Below the pieces are notes generated by a model, which was given only the letters and a program-made list of their open reading frames with translations, ran no database searches and was not told the origin of the DNA. A stretch of DNA of 64,000 bases from Seriola aureovittata (Eukaryota; Chordata; Actinopteri; Carangiformes; Carangidae): contig NC_079366.1 of assembly GCF_021018895.1 (NCBI RefSeq), forward strand, positions 28,234,770 through 28,298,769, read 5' to 3'. Shown here in pieces: positions 11,741-24,245 of the stretch. The translations under genes were made by a program, and so were the position numbers. Position 1 is the first letter of the stretch, and each line of letters opens with the position of its first letter.

Positions 11741-13801
11741 ACACTGCAATCCCAAATAACCAAATGTATTTGTATATTCACCGTACAGGCTCATCGTATA
11801 TCTGTGTAGAGGAAAAAAAAAAATAATTACATGATACATCGAAAATGAGCCAGATCTCCTGTCAGCTCAACAGCTTCCCCTTGTCCTCAGCTCCACCCCA
11901 TCCATAAAACCCCATCTCATCCCACCGCCATTAACCACCACACCATCAGTGCCTATTTAGCTCTGCTTCGTATAATCACAGGGTTCAGCTGCCAACAGCC
12001 AGGACTGATGGTCATGGACAAGAGGAAAAGAGAGACAGTGGATGGATGGAGGGGAAGCAGAGGCTGAGGAGGGTTGGAGGGGAGAAGGCACATGCATAGT
12101 TATTTTGGCGACCTCGGAGCACGTCAAAACAGATGACTCAACGGGATAAAAAAGAAGGATTAAACGCAGCCAACGCACCCCTAATGTTGAGAGAGATGTA
12201 AAGTGGGAGGGAAGCAGGGAGGGAGAAGAAGGGGGATTTTATTCTGAGCCTCTCTGGTAATGTCTAAGCATTTTCTAACAGAACAAGAGAAAGAGAAAGG
12301 AGACAGGGCTGATGAGCAAGACAGGCAGATTAAAAATACAGTACCAACCAGATGAAGAGAGACAGGCCTCTCTTCATATCTCCACCCGTCCATTTCGCTC
12401 TGAACATTAATCATCTTTCTCCTTTTCTGTCATTTTCTCCCATCTCCTATGCCTCCTCTTCCCTGCTCCTGTAACTCGCACTTGCTCTCTTTTCTATTTT
12501 CTCAAAGGAATACGGTCCCAACTCATAAAACAGCGCATCACCGAGGAGATTACCAGCATCCTCGCTTTGAATTCACCACCACTTTTCACTCCACTTGGCT
12601 TACTCCTATTGTCGCTCTGTTTCATTGCCGTCATTGTATTCTCTCTCTCTTTCTCTCTCTCTCTCTGCAGCTTTTCTATTCTCTTCCTTGACTCAGTTTT
12701 TTGCTCTCTCAGTTCAAAATAAATTCTCAACCGCCAGGAGATTATCTGTACACTTCACTTAAAATTCAACAGTCTTCACTCCACATCTCGCCCTTCCTTT
12801 CTTTTCGCACTTTTCTTTCTAGATCCTGTTCGTTTCTCACTCAATAAGACAATCGTTGACGTGACTGCATGCAAATAACGCCGGTCCATCGCTGGTCTAA
12901 TCAAGAAACCTCGATTTCACCTCTAACCGTCCCGTCATGAGAGTTGGAGAATCATAAGATGTTGGAAAACTGAGGTGAGATACATCATTCTCTAAAATTG
13001 TCTCCAAAAATTGAATCAGCGCAGTCTCCCAGATGTCGTGTCTGACAGATAGGAGAATGAACAAACGACACAAAGACTCCCATCAATCAAAACTGCTCTT
13101 TCCTTACAGTCTTTCGCTTTAACCAACCCCTTTTATTTTCCATCTTTCTCTGCAGTTTCCTTCCGGCCTCCTCTTCATTCTCTCTGTCGTCTACATCATT
13201 TCTATGTTCCTCACTGCCCACCTTCGCTGAGTCTGCCTCGGCCCTATGGAAGCAGTGCATTGACAAACCAAGACTCTCCCACAGTCACATTATTCAACAA
13301 GGTTTGTCCATGTGTTTTCTCCCATTGATCCAGACTGACTCTCCACCCAAGGGTTTCTGTGACCCCCCTTTTTTTAAATTGGTCCTGACAATGCACTATG
13401 GCTAATCTATTGCTGTGATCAATCTGACAGCGACAAACAATTAAGAGTCGAGCATGTGCAGGTGTGTCCTACCACTGCCCATCTTAGACAATATAATTGT
13501 GATTAGTGCATGTGGAGCACATCAGTGGACAGCTTCAATAATGAGGGCATTGTATGTCAGCCTACAGTGCTGTCAATATTAGTAGATTGGTATTTCAGGT
13601 TTTATGTTAGCTTAATTTTACCAAGCTACTAGTTACTTCACATTGTAATACAGTGCATTTTCAAATAAAAGCCATTACTCAAATAATGGCATATCTCAAA
13701 TAATAGGGGTTTGATTGAATATGGCTGTGTGACAGATTTATCAAGACAAAAGGTGAACGTGAGGGGAAATTTGAAATAAAGGCCTGCCTCTAATTGTACA
13801 T
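11741..13801. other. No gene seen; simple-sequence rich
   Basis: Contains an A run at 11813-11823, purine-rich DNA at 12000-12300, and CT-rich DNA at 12400-12850. Open frames here follow the purine/pyrimidine bias. Confidence 0.5.
12641..12668. repeat. (CT)n microsatellite
   Basis: CT array with one T insertion, followed by GCAG. The pyrimidine run plus CAG mimics a splice acceptor, but no exon-like sequence follows. Confidence 0.85.
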
Positions 13802-13917
13802 GATGACTTACATTGTCTTCCCCCACCGACACACACAGAGGACACTTTGATGTATGGACAAGAGGACAAAACCCTGTGATTAATGGTGGACCTGCTCTAC
13901 CACCAGAGCTACAGCAA
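13802..13917 (-). repeat. Degraded tRNA-derived SINE fragment, minus strand
   Basis: The minus strand reads GTAGCTCTGGTGGTAGAGCAGG (a tRNA A-box region) and then CACCATTAATCACAGGG, where the B box has decayed. The order of words matches the head of the SINE at 5070-5255. The body and tail are missing. The 112-codon open frame at 13638-13976 overlaps this repeat and is not a gene. Confidence 0.55.
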
Positions 13918-14560
13918 CAACAAGATATATAAGCTTGTTTCAAATAAGGACTGCTGCTCTCCGCAGTGAAGGTCACTGTTGGAGTATTTACAGTGATATA
14001 CAGTAAGTGAAGAAAAAAACAACTCTTTATTATTGTTCAATAAATTCTTAAATTAGATTCATTTGTCAAAACTTGATTTTGCCACGTAGGCCAAAGTCAC
14101 TGGTTCAAAAGCGTTTTTTCAAAAACAAACTTTAAAATGTAATGAATAACACAAACTGTAGTATTTCCAATTAATTTCATGTAAGAATTGTCCACCTACT
14201 CACATTATCTTGTTTCAGTGAGGTCAGTTTATCTGGAGTCTAAATATTCTGTTTTCAATCAATCAGGCTAGCAATATAGCCGCTAACATCACTGCAGCAG
14301 GTCTGTTTCATGGGCAGTAAATTAACCTAACATTAAATTTAACCTGTTGCTCAAAGCTAATCTCCCTGTGCATACTATAAAGGGATAATGGGAATCACAG
14401 TGAACAGCTTCAACATGTAACTCTACTTGCATTCATAACTGGTCATTTTTTACATTTAGGTTATCCTCATGAGCAGGTTAAAGAGATGAAATGAGTCAGG
14501 CTGGATATTTCCTTCTAACGCACAGTAGTGAGATTGATGACAACACTCCCATTTCACTTT
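13918..14560. other. No gene seen
   Basis: AT-rich unique sequence with no clear repeat. Confidence 0.45.
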
Positions 14561-14616
14561 TGGAAAGAAAGCAAATGATAGTGCATTTCCTAAAATGTTG
14601 GACTCCTCCTTTAACT
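14555..14616 (-). repeat. Terminal fragment of a fish interspersed repeat (family C)
   Basis: On the minus strand this reads AAAGGAGGAGTCCAACATTTT, then GGAAATG, then TTTGCTTTCTTTCC. The same word order (AAAGGACTAG, ACATTTTGGGAAAT and, elsewhere, GCTTTCTTGCCGAGAG) appears near 49139-49435. I recognise it as the start of a repeat common in percomorph fish. Only the terminal part is identifiable. Confidence 0.5.
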
Positions 14617-14993
14617 AACTCCAGGACAAATCATTGACAAGTAAGCGCCACTCTTTTTCTCTGTCTGGGTTAATAGAGGTAAGAAAGTAAGTGACAATAA
14701 ACTTCAAAGTCTTCAAGGCAAATCTGCATATGCACATTCCCAAACCCTGGAGATGTGCCAAACAGGCATAATGAGTATGGTCTGTGCATTTGGCTGCTGG
14801 GAACTGATCAAACATGGTGGTGGAGCAGACTAAAATTCTCCCCAAACTTGACTTAGTTTTAATAACTTTCATAAATGCACGTAATTAGTCTTTGCAAGTG
14901 GCTGCTGAATCTGATTTGACAGCATAAACTCTTGCGCGTGTTAATGGTAAAGTACTTTGGATAGAAGCTTCCATCAAAGGCTACGCCAATTAA

Positions 14994-15021
14994 GTGTGTG
15001 TGTGTGTGTGTGTGTGTGTGT
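14994..15021. repeat. (GT)n microsatellite
   Basis: Uninterrupted GT array of about 28 bp. Confidence 0.9.
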
Positions 15022-17506
15022 CACGCTTGCTCTCAGTCACATACACACATAATTTGTGAGTGAAGCCACAAGACATGGATTAATGAAGAATGAACCAAAT
15101 TGGGTGCATTAATATAAGTGGGAATATGATAAAAATGGATTCCTGCAAATGACCATTAAGCCACTTTTTATCTGTAGCTGTACAGAGTTTGTTTTGTGTC
15201 TTCACTAATTAAGATAGAATATGTGGATAAATGACTTTTTCTTATTAGCTTTGTATGTTTTCTTTCTCATAAATCACCATGACATGGTCGCTGGCCAATT
15301 AGGGCTGCTGCCTGGGGTGAGAGTTGGCATGGAAACCCTGCACAACAGGCCAAGGTGTCAGTAGGGGGGCGAGAGAAGGTGGGCGATCAGAATGCAAATA
15401 CCGCAGCGTATGAAAACAACAACAAAAACATCAACCTAAACACAGTCAAAAAGCATATGGCAGCTCCTGCAGCGCGGAGTAGGTGGGACACACGCAGGAG
15501 CTGGAAACTGAAGAAATTTAAAGACCCCTCCCTTCCCCATGAGCAACATTGCTTGCTGTGTGAACCAAAACAAATTTCATATCTCCAGAACAAAAGAAAA
15601 GAGAGAACGGCAAATAAATATTATGGGATATTTCAAAGTGACTTTATTATGGGATGTTTCAGCTTTGCCTATAATTAGCTGCAGTAGGTCACAGTGGTGT
15701 TCCGGTCTGGTCTGTTTATACATCTATTTGTTTCAATTACCTACTCTGCCTCTGCCTGTCGATACTGCAATTCTTTTGTTGCTGATAGAGGTCAATCAGC
15801 GTCATAGATTACTCGTTGTCACTCTACACCGAGCACTTTAAGATCCCAGTTTCTCCAGAGCTCCCAGTGGTGAAAGTGCAGCAAGTTTGACAACCGATTT
15901 TGAAAATGTATCTGTTGAAAAGCCACCTCCTAATTCAAGAAATACTTGGCCTTTCAAGTAGGTATTCTTTATTTATGATGCTGAAACATTGATGTCTTAA
16001 ATAGCTCAGTGGGTACAGCAGAACTGCGACTGTGAACATTTTCTGCATGGATTTTTTTTTTTTTTTTTTTTGCTGATCTGGCAGGTCAGCAAGCATGCCA
16101 TAATTAAACAGATTAAACAGATTAAATAAAGGCAAGATTATGTCCCTGAATGGTATAAAATATTTGAATGTAAGGAAATGTTTTGTTTGAGCAAAAACTA
16201 AGCTTTTTTATTTCTATTATGGCAATCTAAATCTCTCTTCACAAGAGCAGCTTAAAATGAGACATTATTACTGCTTAATCTTGAGCCCATCTACTAATTG
16301 TTGGTCCTCAAGCAAAGCCCATTCCATTGAATCTATTTGGGTTGCTTGTAATGCTTTCACTTGAAATTTTATGCTGGTTCAACTCTGTTTTCTTTACTAT
16401 AAAGGTAGTTTTGATAAAGATGTTACTTTTAAATGAGAATACATGACATCAAGAGATGACAACACGAGATAAACACAAAAAAGAACAAATGCAGCACTAA
16501 TTATCCAATGGGGACGGGGTGTTTTGTATACCCTTTGTGTTTTGGGTGTTCACAGCGAGGAGCTCCTACTGCTGTACAGATGCCAGGGCAGCGGTGTGAT
16601 TAGAGGTCTGCTGGGTGTTTTGGGAGCTTCAGTGAAGCACCAGCAATGTAAGGAAAGGCATCATTTGACCAAATGTGGGTGACAGCCCAGAGCATAGCAC
16701 CCTCTCCGTGAGGAAGCAGGAGACTAGCTGAGCCCAAAGCCTTCTGCAGTGGAGGGGGACGGGCTGTTTGGCTTCCCTTTGTGTTTTCTTTTTCATATCT
16801 GAGTTGTCAAAGCGCCAGTTTGTAATTCCATATTTAGAGTTGTAGTTCATGCTCTCTCCCAGAGTGACTTAAAATGAGTGTCTAAGTTGATTAAACCTCA
16901 GCTGACACAATTACAAGTCACCAACTATGTGTTCACAACGATGGAGCCCATTAATGCCCTATATGGGTGAAAGGCTCAGTTTATATGTGGGTAACTAACA
17001 AGCTTATCAGCTAAGAAGGTTAGACATGGCGAGTTGCTGGGCTCATGGTGGTGTTTATGGAAAGCTTTGAATGCATTTTAGTGTCTGTTTATTGTTGATA
17101 AATCAATCATCAAAATGATAAAAAGAAATAGCACCAAATGAAAACTGCTCTTTTACCTCTAATGTGTTGTAGCTACACAAGGCCACTCAATACTTTACTC
17201 TAGCTGCAATTGCAAGCTCGACTGTGCCCGCAGTTCCTGATAAATAAAACATTATCTATTTGGAAAATTACATTTTATTCACCAAGCAAATGTGTGAGGC
17301 CAGGAGTTGCAGCAACATCACCACAATAACAGGGCAGGGAACAAAAGCAGTTAGATGATCGTACAGGATGTAAACAAACCCCACATGATCAATACCAATA
17401 GGAAAACAATTCTAATTGCCTTGATATTTTCCTCCAAATAAGTGTAAATATTAAAGCAAGAGCTTTTGTGAATCACATAAGTAGATCTACACCATTTTTT
17501 CGTCCG
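15022..17506. other. No gene seen
   Basis: Unique AT-rich sequence with an uninterrupted T run of about 20 bases at 16052-16071. The frames at 15355-15841 overlap one another in different phases and contain no recognisable domain. Confidence 0.5.
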
Positions 17507-17595
17507 TTAGCTTAGCTTAGCTTAGTACAGTAACAAAATCCAACTACCAGTCCCTTTAAGGCTCACTAATGAACCATTTTATCTCATTTGATAGA
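17507..17595 (+). repeat. Internal fragment of family C repeat
   Basis: A triplicated TTAGC unit (GTTAGCTTAGCTTAGCTTAG) is followed by GTAACAAAATCCAACTACCAG and then GGCTCACTAATGAACCATTTTATCTC-type sequence. These words occur in the same order in a dispersed fish repeat whose other end is seen at 49139-49435. Confidence 0.5.
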
Positions 17596-18959
17596 GCCAG
17601 GCCAGCTGCCCCCCCTCCACCTCCAGTCCTTCAGGGCTAAAGCTCAAGAAAAACAAGCAAGAAAGCGAATAATGTGAAATTATTCCCATAAGTAAAGGTC
17701 TTATTATTGAACCACAACAAAAATAGGTCGCGAAATAAAAGGAATTTCCCTTTAAGCAACCTGTGAACCAGGTGTAGTTGGCATTTACATCAAAGACGTG
17801 GTTTAAAAAAAAAAAAAGTCAGGGTGGAAACTACAGCAAGCCATGGGGAGTTTAGCTCCCCCTGAAAACAGACTCTACAAAATTTGACAACATGCTATTT
17901 TTGCCATGCATTTCTATTTTTCTGCTGATGAGCTCAATCATCATGGATCATGTGGGAAATGATTGATGTATGATTCATGCCTGAGGGGGATTCATCACTA
18001 ATTCACTTTAATAAAAATACTTGCACACATGCTATTCTTGCCATCACCATCAAAGTGCAGCAGCACAACATCATAGACTTCACTTGTTTTAACTCAAAGA
18101 TGAGTGTGTTTATAGCCTGTTTTGCTATGTAACCCATCCGTATCCTACATGTGCTGAAAAACATAATACAGCACAACGTACTGTGTGTGTATGTTGTATC
18201 ATACTGTGATGATTGGTTTTGATCCCCTTGTGGAGGTTTGATGTGGTCATTACCACATTATTATATATCAGATGTGCTGTCACAGCCCTCCATGCTTGCA
18301 GCTATAAATGCTTCTTTGCAACAACAGTCGCAGTCAGTCCTCTCTTTGACGCACATGAAAGCGACTTGGTTTTCCTTCTCGCCTTGTATAAAAGGAAATG
18401 AATTTGTTAACTAATGTATGAAGCGTAGTACTCAGAAATATGAAGGTGTACTTATTCCACACAGTTGGGTGGATTAGTAAAATGATGTTTCTCTCTTTCT
18501 CTATCAGCATTAAAGTGTAGCACTGTTATTACTGCAACAAACAGCGTCCTTGCCGCTCTCCGTGGTGCTGAAAGATGCACAGCAGGCAACTACTTTTCAT
18601 TTATTCATATGCTTATTCTTATTAATAGCAATAATGATGAATAAATACTAAATCAAGTGCTTTATAAATGTTGCATCAGTCATTTCTGACCACAAAAAAG
18701 TGAAAAAAAGAAAGCGTATAGTTCGCACTGGGTCATGAGGTGGAGAAACGTGAAAAAGACTGCATTCGTGATTGTGCCCATGAAGTCTAAATCATCTGCC
18801 ATGGCTTTGCTGAATGTTTTCGCCCCCTCCTCTCTCTGTATGAAGTGCCTATTGTGTGGTGCAGAATAATCCATAGCATTTGGGGTTGAAATATAATACC
18901 TATTATTTCCAGTTTCTTTCAACTGCTATGTGTACAGTTACACAGCATGCAATGCTACA
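17596..18959. other. No gene seen
   Basis: Unique sequence with an A run at 17805-17816. I saw no repeat element or credible frame. Confidence 0.45.
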
Positions 18960-18989
18960 TGGACGATGAATGCACTTACACACTCGCGC

Positions 18990-19230
18990 ACCTATACCTG
19001 CCATCCCCCCAGGCGTCATTTTCATATGGTTGTTTTGATGCATTCATGATGCCTCATTTGCATAATAATCATTTAAAAGGCTGATTGTTTGCTGATTGGC
19101 CAGAGCACCCCGTCTGCCTGTTTAATCATTCATCTGGATGACCTGCGCTTAATGGGGTTGGCCCACACTGAGATGCGCTTCACTCGCCGCAACAGCAGCC
19201 GGCACCCGTTATACAATCAGTGAACTGGTT
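18990..19230. other. Possible conserved non-coding element with octamer motif
   Basis: A complex, non-repetitive block contains a perfect POU octamer, ATTTGCAT, at 19056-19063, flanked by AATAATCATTT. It also has TGATTGGCC (an inverted CCAAT core) at about 19094 and several TAAT cores. The texture resembles developmental enhancers of vertebrates. This is inference; no alignment was possible. Confidence 0.25.
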
Positions 19231-19354
19231 GAGAGTCAGTTCCACTAACTAGTGACATATGGAAAATGTGTTCCAATCATTTAAGCCGTCATCACTCAAT
19301 ATGAGGCATCAGTTACAGCAAGGTAGAGCACATAAGTGTACACTGCACAAGCAC

Positions 19355-20029
<675 letters not shown>

Positions 20030-20556
20030 TCTGTAGCTCGGCTAGTAAACAGAACCAAAACGAGAGAATACATTGGTCCAGTTTGAGCTGCTCTCCACTG
20101 GCTTCCTGTTACATTTAGAATTGATTTAAAGGTCCTCCTCCTTATATACAAAGTGTGGGCAACAACCAAGCTACATTGCTAACTCCCTGATTAACTATAT
20201 ACCTCCAAGAACACTGAGATCATCTACTGCTGCTTTATTGAAGGTTCCCAACAAAAGGCCAGCTCACTAAGTATTAGCTAAAAACGTATTTCTTCACTTT
20301 AGCTATTAACTACCTCTGAAAATTTGCACTTTGCGCCACATTTATAAACTGCTCAGCACTTCTTTTAAACTATTATTATTATTATTTTATCTCATTTAAC
20401 ATTAATGTTTTTCATTTTAGATCACTGCTTTTGACATGTTTTTATGATCATTTTATGTATTTTCATGTGAAGCAGTTGGTGCATGTCATTTCGTTATTGT
20501 AAATCATTTTGTGCTACATTTCTTGTATGAAAGGTGCCAACAAATAAACAGTTGTT
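20030..20556 (+). mobile_element. 3' end of a non-LTR retrotransposon (ORF2 C-terminus and 3' UTR)
   Basis: The segment at 20093-20161 translates as LHWLPVTFRIDLKVLLLIYK. This is the characteristic segment just after the reverse transcriptase in many fish and invertebrate LINEs of the CR1/L2/Rex group. Upstream, AGCTCGGCTAGTAAACAGAA corresponds to the 'AARL..' stretch before it, already broken by stops. Downstream, CCTCCAAGAACACTGAGATC matches the next conserved patch. The 3' UTR is AT-rich and ends in GTATGAAAGGTGCCAACAAATAAA, a typical tail. Stops and frameshifts make it dead. It abuts the family B MITE at 20559 with no gap. The exact 5' limit and clade are uncertain. Confidence 0.7.
20370..20386. 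repeat. (ATT)n short tract
   Basis: About five TTA units inside the LINE 3' UTR. Confidence 0.7.
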
Positions 20557-20558
20557 GT

Positions 20559-20910
20559 TATCGGTTTAGAAGAAATGTTGTGAATTCAGCATCAAACTTA
20601 ATTAATTTACTCTCCAAGAGCTGTCTCCAGAGGTGGAAAGCAACCCTCTTGTTTTGCTTCTATTTCTATCACTTCTTTTCTTCTACTGAAGTTAGCTTGC
20701 TACGAGGCTAGCCCTAGTCTGCCTCGTCACTTTCCAATACTGAGTCACTGTAGCGCCCAGTCTGCCCTGAAGAAGTAATGCTGCTCAGAGGCCGTATTAT
20801 AACATCTTGTCTTGTAAATGCAACGATGGCTGAGGCTCTTGCAACACTGGTAAGTAAACAGCTGTTAATGCTAATGTTAGCTACATAGCAAAAGCAGAAT
20901 AGCTTCTTAA
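20559..20910. mobile_element. Family B MITE, second copy, left end missing
   Basis: Collinear with 7665-7973. Shared words include TTCAGCATCAAACTTAATT, CGTCACTTTCC followed by ATACTGAGTCACTG, and GGTAAGTAAACAGCTGTT. The left TIR is absent, because the LINE tail meets the element at the position equivalent to about 7668. The right TIR is decayed to AGCTTCTTAA. At about 20625-20683 it carries roughly 60 bp that are absent from the other copy, either an insertion here or a deletion there. Confidence 0.75.
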
Positions 20911-21470
20911 GTCCAATTTGAAATTCTTTGTGAGGTACAGCCAAGACTGACACTTATTCATACATGATATAAAAATGAAGGCCCTTTTTTATAACCGTGT
21001 AATGTTGACTCGGGTTTCAAACTGTCCTCAGCTGTACCCCATTACACAGTGGATTTAATACAGCACCAGTTGCAGATGGAGAGAAGTTTAATTTAACCTC
21101 TCTTGGCATACAACAGTGGGAAGATTCAATTTCCCCCTCAAGCTTTTTTAATAAATATATATTGATACATTATACTTTGCCAGATAGTGCCTTTAATATC
21201 ACCCTGGACACCTTCTCCAATTTTATACGAGTCAGTAAACTGGATTTTGGGTGAATTTGGGGGACTGGCGGAAAAGTTTTGTTGCGGGGTGAAATTGGAG
21301 CTGTGCTATCATAAATGGCCTTAATCCACTAGTCTTCTTAGCACAGCCACATAACAGACAGATAATAGTTCATGGTGGATTCACTGACATGTATTTGGAA
21401 CAGAGAACATATCCTACAGGCATCATGCGGAACAGATACACAGCTCTGTACCTGAAAAAAAGTGTTGCTT
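20911..21470. other. No gene seen
   Basis: Unique AT-rich sequence with no recognised repeat. Confidence 0.45.
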
Positions 21471-21474
21471 CCTA

Positions 21475-21640
21475 TGTGCCCGGTTTCCTTCTTCACAGTT
21501 TAATTAATTCACACATGACTACCGCTGCATCACGGAACAGCAGTGCAGTTGTTGCATTAATCCTACTGTTTAATTTTCCTCCATGTTAATTATACTTAGT
21601 TCCCTGGATTAATTCGACTGGGTGAGAAGGAATTTTCGTT
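21475..21640. other. Possible conserved non-coding element
   Basis: Dense in homeodomain-type cores: TTTAATTAATTC at about 21500, GCATTAATCC, GTTTAATTTTCC, GTTAATTATAC and GGATTAATTCG, in non-repetitive sequence. The pattern is visible, but function is inferred from motif density only. Confidence 0.2.
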
Positions 21641-21904
21641 CATTATGCTGGAGAAAATTAACTGCATGTGGTTATACCTTGTTTTTGTTATATTTCTCTG
21701 CTTCAAAGTTATACAGAAAATCGATGCTGTAATTCTGTAGTTACCATTTCTGCTCAGTTTATTCAACAAATGTATATCTATGGGATCACAGCAGAACTCA
21801 GCAAACAGTTTGCAACAGCATTTTATGTATTATGGATGAGTGTTTTCATTGTGCTTTCCTTCTGCTCCCTTTACTTTTGTGCTGCTTCTTCTATGGTGCA
21901 TTGT

Positions 21905-22634
21905 GTCACTGGAGAATGGCCAGACTGGTTGTAGGTGAGAGGAAGGCAACTGCAACTCAGATAACCACTCCTTACAACTGCAGTGTGCAGAAAAGCTTCA
22001 GAGTGAACAACACGTCCAACCTTGAGGTGGATGGACTACAAAAGCCCCCGTCAGCCAAGAACAGAAATCTGGACTGGACTCACAAGACTGGAAAAACGAA
22101 GCTTGTTCTGATGAATCTGGATTTCTGCTGAGTCAGCAGATGGTAGGGTCAGAAATTGGCACAAATCCCATGGACCCAACTTGCCAACTGTCCAGGCTGG
22201 TAGTGGTGATGTAATGCTGTGGGGAATGTTTTCATTGGCCCCTTAATACCAATCAATCATGGTTTGAATGCCACAGTCTATTTAAGTATTGTTGCTGACC
22301 ATGTGCATCCCTTTATGGCCACAATTTACCATCTTCTAATGACTACTTCCAGCAGGATAATGCTCCATGTCACAAAGCTAAAGTCGTCTCAAACTGGTTT
22401 CTCCAGTGACCTCCCCAGTCACCAGATCTAAATCCAGTAGAAAACCTTTTGGGATGTGGTAGAACAGGAGCATAAATGATGTGATGCAATCATTTCGACA
22501 TGGAGCTGAATCTCCAAGGAATGTTTAAAACATCTGGGGGCATAAATGCCACAAAGAACTGAGGCTGCTTTGAGAGCAAAGAGAAAAACTACCCAGCGTG
22601 AGTATGGTGTTCCTAATGAAGTGCTCAGTGAGTG
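21905..22634 (+). pseudogene. Dead Tc1-like transposase, 5' truncated
   Basis: A Tc1/mariner transposase would bind the element's inverted repeats and cut and paste it at TA sites. Visible in order are the end of the helix-turn-helix region (RMARLV at about 21918, then ATQITTPYN), the first catalytic aspartate in SDES at 22107-22118, the second in QQDNAPCH at 22350-22373, and the glutamate in PDLNPVEN with its codon at 22440-22442. The three sit in different frames, and in-frame stops occur after SDES and before the PPQSPDLNP segment. About ten residues between the second and third catalytic sites are lost, giving 28 codons of spacing instead of 34. The 3' inverted repeat remains as GTTCCTAATGAAGTGCTCAG at the right end. 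The 5' repeat and the N-terminal DNA-binding helices are missing. The words match a Tc1-like family widespread in fish. Confidence 0.88.
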
Positions 22635-23253
22635 TGGCTGCAGGCTTTGACAGGTAAAAATAAAAAAAAACACTTTTGTTTGTCTACTACTTCAGCTCCT
22701 CAGAATAATGCATCCATTATTATTGATGTAGCATTGCGGTGCTTGATAGCCCCTGTGGCGGATGACAATGCATTGCATTATGTTGCATCACACTGCTGCC
22801 CTCTTGCACCGCGGGGCCACAGAGGCTTTGGCGGCATGCAGGCTAAACACTGCTGTCACCCACTGAGTGTGGACACTGGCTTCACACCGGAGCGAAGACA
22901 AGAAAACTCCAAGACAGGGACAGTTAATTGCTGAATCCCTTCAGTGTTTGAGACTTTTGTGCCGCACTGCATCACACTTCCAAAAGAGCTCTGATGTAAC
23001 ACTGGAGGCCAGCAGATAGTGTGCAGAGGGTGAGATACCTGCCTTTGACCGTCACACAAATAGTACCATGAAAGCACCCAAAATAACATAAAGTATCTGA
23101 ACCAACTGTTCTATTCTTTTGTACCATTTCCTACCACACCTTCCTCCTCATACACGTCATACACACACATTCTCAGCTTGCGTCATCTTTTGTCTCTCCA
23201 TAAATCACACAAGGACACACTGGCACAAAGCAAAACATACACACAAACACAAA

Positions 23254-23256
<3 letters not shown>
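22635..23256. other. No gene seen
   Basis: Unique sequence after the Tc1-like remnant. 23145-23256 is a CA-rich imperfect leader to the next microsatellite. Confidence 0.5.

Positions 23257-23299
<43 letters not shown>
23257..23299. repeat. (CA)n microsatellite
   Basis: Uninterrupted CA array of about 43 bp. A complementary GT array lies 120 bp downstream. Confidence 0.95.
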
Positions 23300-23301
<2 letters not shown>

Positions 23302-23419
23302 GACTTGCCAACTCAGATGGGCCACCTCGGGACACAGAGGAGAGTGTCAAGGGAAAAGCATGGCCCACCCTTGGGCCATTTCTTTAATGTGTGTTTCTTT
23401 GTGTCAGTAGCCACAAGCA

Positions 23420-23444
23420 TGTGTGTGTGTGTGTGTGTGTGTGT
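23420..23444. repeat. (GT)n microsatellite
   Basis: Uninterrupted GT array of 25 bp, complementary to the CA array at 23257. Confidence 0.9.
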
Positions 23445-23792
23445 ACTTGTGCTCTTTGTGAGTCTTTGTAAATAAAAGCATCAGCTAAATGTAAATGTGA
23501 TATACACTATGTATTTGTGTCTTTATGCAAGTGCAGAGTTCACACTGGGCCCCAGGCAGTGTCAGCACATGTCCTGCTGAGTGGTTTTTGTGTGTGTGTT
23601 TGTGTACATGTGTGGGATTTTTTATTATGTGTAACATATGCTGACTACATTATGTGCATGCATTTAGTGGTAAGTGGCAAAGTTTTTTTGTTGCCGTTGG
23701 CATTGATGGTGTAAGTGCAGCTGCACAAAAGAGTGCGTGACACAGTTATTCATCCTCAATATTTTGTTTTTAGTTTTTCAGTCCCTGTGGAA

Positions 23793-24245
23793 TTAAAGGT
23801 CACACATTTTACACTTCTCCAGTATTTTATTTGAAGTGTTGATCCATGAAAAGATATATTTGTGGCTTTAAAAACCAAAAACCAATCTCAATATAGTTTT
23901 ATATCTCCTCTCTCAGGCTTTTCTCTGGAGTTCTAGTAACAACAGGCCGCTGACTTTTTTCTGAGTGATCCAATAAAAAATATAGCAGATTTCAGGTAAA
24001 CACTCCGAAAAACCAAATCCTGCAAGGTTGGATGGAGGGTCCAGGTGGGCTGGGCTTGGGGCATGGCTGAGATGGTGACTGCTTTGTTGTGACATCACAA
24101 TGTTACAGGAAGTCCTGACGGCTGTGTGCATTCGTCTGTGGACTGAGCACTTTGATACTTTCACAGTATTAATATAGAACCTAGACCTGCTCTATAATCA
24201 AACAACACATGGAAATCTCACTTTATACAATAGGGGACCTTTAAA
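23793..24245 (-). mobile_element. Family A MITE, copy 1 (minus)
   Basis: Ends are TTAAAGGTC and GACCTTTAA. The body is collinear with the copy at 46225, in inverse orientation. Shared words include TTGTTGTGACATCACAA and AGTCCTGACGGCTG. The central inverted repeat is cleanly missing: sequence passes from GGCCGCTGA straight to CTTTTTTCTGAG. About 20 bp after GACGGCTG are also lost. No coding capacity. Confidence 0.85.

Noticed and set aside
13638..13976. 112-codon minus-strand frame
   Set aside because: Reads through the SINE fragment at 13802-13917.
21832..22131. 99-codon plus-strand frame as an intact gene
   Set aside because: Its C-terminal half is one frame of the broken Tc1-like transposase, and its N-terminal half is unrelated flank.
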